From contig NZ_CP044067.1 of NCBI RefSeq assembly GCF_008693385.1, positions 1,054,001 to 1,118,000 on the forward strand: a stretch of 64,000 bases of DNA, written 5' to 3'. Source of the DNA: Cupriavidus pauculus (GTDB lineage: Bacteria > Pseudomonadota > Gammaproteobacteria > Burkholderiales > Burkholderiaceae). Below are positions 63,690-64,000 of this stretch, in pieces; position 1 is the first letter of the stretch, and every line of letters starts with the position of its first letter. A program made the position numbers and the translations under genes. The notes below the pieces were generated by a model. That model had not been told where the DNA came from. It saw only the letters and a program-made list of their open reading frames with translations, and ran no database searches.

Positions 63690-63879
63690 TTTATTGCCCA
63701 ATCAATAGTTGCAATGTCAATGATTATAGGACAGTTGAAATGGTTTTGCAGAACGGTGGGCGGATCGTGCGTTTTACTCATCAAACCGGAAGGAATCATC
63801 GCTTTCTCTCTCCCGCGCGGCCCTCCAGAATCCCTGCCATACCCGCAACGTCGTGGCGGGGCCATACGGGAGAGGCTGG
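63690..63879. promoter_or_regulatory. Divergent promoter region of the efflux gene and the flavoprotein gene
   Basis: On the minus strand TATAAT (63728-63723) lies 34 bp before the efflux start, and the imperfect repeat CAATCAATAGTTGCAATG next to it could bind the MarR protein. On the plus strand GGGAGAGG precedes the flavoprotein start. Confidence 0.45.
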
Positions 63880-64000
63880 ATGCAGTGGACAGTGGAGACG
63901 GTATCGACGGACGTACTGGTGCTGGGCGCCGGCATGGCGGGCTTTCGCGCGGCCCTCGCCGCCCGGGCCACGGGCGCGCACGTCACGCTGGCCTATCGCG
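63880..64000 (+). CDS. FAD-dependent oxidoreductase (N-terminal part; runs off the window)
   Basis: Forty codons are visible. VLVLGAGMAGFRAALAARA is the FAD-binding GxGxxG Rossmann motif near the N-terminus, as in the succinate dehydrogenase/fumarate reductase/aspartate oxidase flavoprotein group. The start has GGGAGAGGC upstream. The substrate cannot be judged from this part. Confidence 0.75.
   Translation, partial: MQWTVETVSTDVLVLGAGMAGFRAALAARATGAHVTLAYR

Noticed and set aside
1..64000. rRNA or tRNA genes
   Set aside because: None was recognised on either strand by conserved arms or CCA-ended cloverleaf patterns; short or unusual RNAs cannot be excluded by eye.

Overview
The window is about 64 kb of very GC-rich bacterial chromosome, densely coded, with G/C-rich third codon positions, frequent ATGA stop/start overlaps and several GTG or TTG starts. 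The gene set (a complete wsp chemosensory operon, TctAB, NitT/TauT-type ABC importers, a PHB-depolymerase-like esterase, a heme-copper oxidase with a cytochrome c-fused subunit II, DUF3300/DUF2950 and DUF748 proteins) fits a betaproteobacterium of the Burkholderiaceae, most like Cupriavidus/Ralstonia. That placement is inference from gene content. I saw no rRNA, tRNA, CRISPR array, prophage or complete insertion sequence.

Layout. 1-6.6 kb: accessory metabolism and regulation (acyl-CoA dehydrogenase fragment, AhpD-like protein, AraC regulator, MFS exporter, LysR regulator divergent from a GNAT acetyltransferase), then an OhrR-type repressor with an alpha/beta hydrolase; matching ATATCG-N4-CGATAT palindromes lie before both. 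7.0-17.5 kb: one long operon of a GntR regulator, two complete NitT/TauT-type ABC importers, a quinone-oxidoreductase-like enzyme, a hotdog thioesterase, an acyl-CoA ligase and a BAAT-type acyl hydrolase. It looks like uptake plus CoA activation of an unidentified organic acid. 17.5-24.1 kb: DsbA/HCCA isomerase, a MATE exporter, a large secreted FecR/DUF6600-like protein with a Gln-rich repeat tail, and a GGDEF-EAL protein.

24.4-33.7 kb: wspABCDEFR, the surface-sensing system that controls the diguanylate cyclase WspR. Its WspE kinase carries about 185 residues of 4-residue tandem repeats (12-bp DNA units) between the phosphotransfer domain and the kinase core. The GGDEF-EAL gene is transcribed divergently from wspA. 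34-40.8 kb: DUF4397 lipoprotein, PadR-like regulator, TctA/TctB without a visible TctC, a second MATE exporter and an aldehyde dehydrogenase. 40.8-46.7 kb: an alternative cytochrome c oxidase operon with two subunit-III-like genes, small membrane proteins and rubredoxin. 46.8-53.8 kb: a DUF748/AsmA-like envelope protein, an MHS-family transporter and a PHB-depolymerase-like esterase.

53.9-57.7 kb: a minus-strand cluster that ends in a clear terminator: an orphan IS3-OrfA-like DNA-binding protein, a small exported protein, DUF3300, a roughly 530-bp 9-bp minisatellite, and DUF2950. 57.7-64 kb: an AT-richer, palindrome-rich spacer, an unusual LysR regulator, an RcsB/NarL-like response regulator without a kinase, cobyrinate a,c-diamide synthase, a MarR/EmrB-type efflux pair, and the start of a flavoprotein gene.
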